A stretch of DNA of 7,994 nt from G020348385 sp964580235 (lineage in GTDB: Bacteria > Acidobacteriota > Aminicenantia > Aminicenantales > Aminicenantaceae), in NCBI GenBank assembly GCA_964580235.1, contig CAZOJY010000139.1:1-7994 (forward strand), given 5' to 3'. The notes beneath the pieces are model-generated. The model saw only the letters and a program-made list of their open reading frames with translations, made no database searches and was not told the origin of the DNA. A program made the position numbers and the translations under genes. Of the stretch, positions 6,599 through 7,994 are shown one piece after another; the stretch's first letter is position 1; the number at the start of each line of letters is the position of its first letter.

Positions 6599-7884
6599 AA
6601 AAAAAAGACATCATCCTTTGCGGTACTCTTTTATTGGCTCTGGTCCTGATCCTCCCTGCCCAACAAGAAGTTTACTTGAGCATCAGGGAGGGGATGCCGG
6701 CCATCCCGCTTGCCATCCCCGAATTCACTGTCCATAATTCCTCCCCAGCCATCCAGGAGGCCGCGCAGGTTCTTCATCAGGCGCTGGCGGACGATTTGAA
6801 GTACAGCCGGATCTTTGAGGAAATACACAAAAGCTTTTACAGCTACATACGACCGCTAAATCCCGAAAGCATATTTTTTAAAGACTGGGAATCCATCTCG
6901 GCCAAGATTTTATTCGTGGGTGAAGTCTCGGAGGGAGACGGGGACAACGTTGTTTTCGAAGGAAATGTCTATGATGTCAAGGCAGGAAGGTGGATTTTCG
7001 GAAAACGCTACCAATCTAACAGATCACTTCTTCGTTATGCCGCCCATAAGATGGCCGACGAGATGTTAAAAACATGGGGGGAACGCCCGATTTTTACTTC
7101 TAAAATCGTGCTTTGTTCGAACCGGGACGGCAATGAAGAACTTTACATGATGGACTATGACGGACACAACCAGACCCGCTTGACATTCAACAAGGTCACG
7201 GATTACATGCCGGCCTGGTCTTCCGACGGTAGAAAGATCGCTTACACCTCTTATCAGGGGACACGGGCGATTCTATATATACTGGAAGTTTATGAAGGAA
7301 AACGGCACGAAGTCTACAGCAAAGGAACGACTTTTGCGCCCAATTTTTCCCCGGACGGAAAAAAACTTGTGTTCTGTTCTCAGGAGGAAAGCGGAAACTC
7401 CGAGATTTACGTGGCGAACAGCGACGGAAAAAACGTCCGCCGGCTGACGTTTAACAAATCCATTGATACAGCGCCGTGCTGGTCACCCACAAGCCGTCAG
7501 ATCGCTTTTACGTCGGACCGCGGTGGAACCCCTCAAATTTATATTATGGATGCCGAAGGTTCGAACGTCACCCGGGTCAGTTTTGGCGGCACTTACCATG
7601 ATGCTCCCGCCTGGTCCTCCCAGGGAGACAACATCGCCTATGTCTCCCGTGTGGATCAAATATTTGATCTGTACCTTCTAAACCTCCGCAACAAACAAAT
7701 CATCAAACTCACAGAAGGCAACGCACGGAACGAGTCTCCATGCTGGTCGCCTGACGGCCGGCACCTAATTTTCACCTCGAATCTCAGCGGAACTCAACAG
7801 CTCTACAGCATCGACTATGACGGCAGAAACCTTCGCCGTTTAACGTCCAAAGGAGAAAACAAACTGCCCGATTGGTCACATTAA
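6595..7884 (+). CDS. tolB: TolB, periplasmic beta-propeller of the Tol-Pal system
   Basis: This 429-residue protein is exported by a Sec signal peptide (KKK, then a hydrophobic stretch, with probable cleavage after A22). An N-terminal alpha/beta TolB domain (about 25-160) is followed by a six-bladed propeller. Repeats of the form P-x-W-S-x-D-G, each followed by a short hydrophobic strand, occur at about 206, 249, 294, 338 and 382. A final LPDWSH closes the ring at the C-terminus, so the protein looks complete (E. coli TolB is about 430). TolB binds Pal and TolA at the outer membrane. The ATG overlaps the tolA stop (ATGA, 6595-6598), and the ribosome site is weak. Two repeats have lost the DG pair (blades near 299 and 343). 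C9 in the signal is not preceded by a lipobox. Confidence 0.94.
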   Translation: MKKKDIILCGTLLLALVLILPAQQEVYLSIREGMPAIPLAIPEFTVHNSSPAIQEAAQVLHQALADDLKYSRIFEEIHKSFYSYIRPLNPESIFFKDWESISAKILFVGEVSEGDGDNVVFEGNVYDVKAGRWIFGKRYQSNRSLLRYAAHKMADEMLKTWGERPIFTSKIVLCSNRDGNEELYMMDYDGHNQTRLTFNKVTDYMPAWSSDGRKIAYTSYQGTRAILYILEVYEGKRHEVYSKGTTFAPNFSPDGKKLVFCSQEESGNSEIYVANSDGKNVRRLTFNKSIDTAPCWSPTSRQIAFTSDRGGTPQIYIMDAEGSNVTRVSFGGTYHDAPAWSSQGDNIAYVSRVDQIFDLYLLNLRNKQIIKLTEGNARNESPCWSPDGRHLIFTSNLSGTQQLYSIDYDGRNLRRLTSKGENKLPDWSH

Positions 7885-7994
7885 AAGCGTTGAGCAGAAT
7901 AACAATGGTGTATTCACAAGCCGAGCCGCTCACCCCAATATTAAGGCGGCGGCGAGGCAGCAGCTCATCAAGCTGAAGTTGGTTGCCGCAGATG
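7885..7994. other. Unassigned tail downstream of tolB
   Basis: These 110 bases hold no gene that I can recognise. The ATG at 7904 opens only about 23 codons before a stop. Another plus-strand frame (from 7886) stays open to the window edge but has no ATG, GTG or TTG start. An inverted repeat of GCCGC (about 7925-7929) and GCGGC (about 7947-7951) has no T tract, so it is not an intrinsic terminator. The pal gene that often follows tolB does not begin here. It may lie beyond the window or elsewhere. Confidence 0.4.

Noticed and set aside
7925..7951. Hairpin with GCCGC/GCGGC arms as a tolB terminator.
   Set aside because: The loop is long (about 17 nt) and no run of Ts follows on either side.

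Overview
The window is a compact stretch of chromosome from a diderm (Gram-negative type) bacterium. The evidence for two membranes is a nearly complete Tol system: TolQ, TolR, a TolA/TonB-like protein and TolB. Base composition looks moderate, and candidate promoters fit the ordinary sigma-70 pattern. The species cannot be told from the sequence. The Gly-rich TonB-like TolA and the mix of genes would suit an Acidobacteriota/Aminicenantota-like or deltaproteobacterial lineage, but that is a weak impression. There are no RNA genes, CRISPR arrays, insertion sequences or phage genes. No stretch over 300 bases lacks a gene.

Layout. (1) Bases 1-80 are a leader with a sigma-70-like promoter whose -10 box lies in a perfect 8-bp inverted repeat. 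(2) 81-2426 (+) is a complete superfamily 2 helicase of the MrfA/YprA type, with a DUF1998-like C-terminus and a terminal cysteine cluster. (3) 2427-2521 is a short convergent spacer with inverted repeats. (4) 2522-4564 (-) is a two-gene potassium-uptake unit: ktrB (channel-like subunit) read first, then ktrA (RCK gating subunit) 9 nt later. (5) About 4565-4693 is a divergent control region with a candidate promoter for each direction. (6) 4694-7884 (+) is tolQ-tolR-tolA-tolB, in which every gene overlaps the next by 1-11 nt. (7) 7885-7994 is an unassigned tail; a pal gene would be expected near here but does not start within the window.

How the genes work together. KtrA is the cytosolic nucleotide-sensing ring that gates KtrB, giving K+ uptake. 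TolQ and TolR form the proton-driven inner-membrane motor. TolA carries that energy across the periplasm, and the TolB propeller links it to Pal at the outer membrane during constriction. The helicase is functionally separate and probably acts in DNA repair.

This is mostly housekeeping DNA, and I do not see a clear novel system. The points most worth a second look are regulatory: the operator-like palindrome on the helicase promoter, the very short predicted tolQ leader, and a good promoter-like sequence lying inside the annotated start of ktrB.
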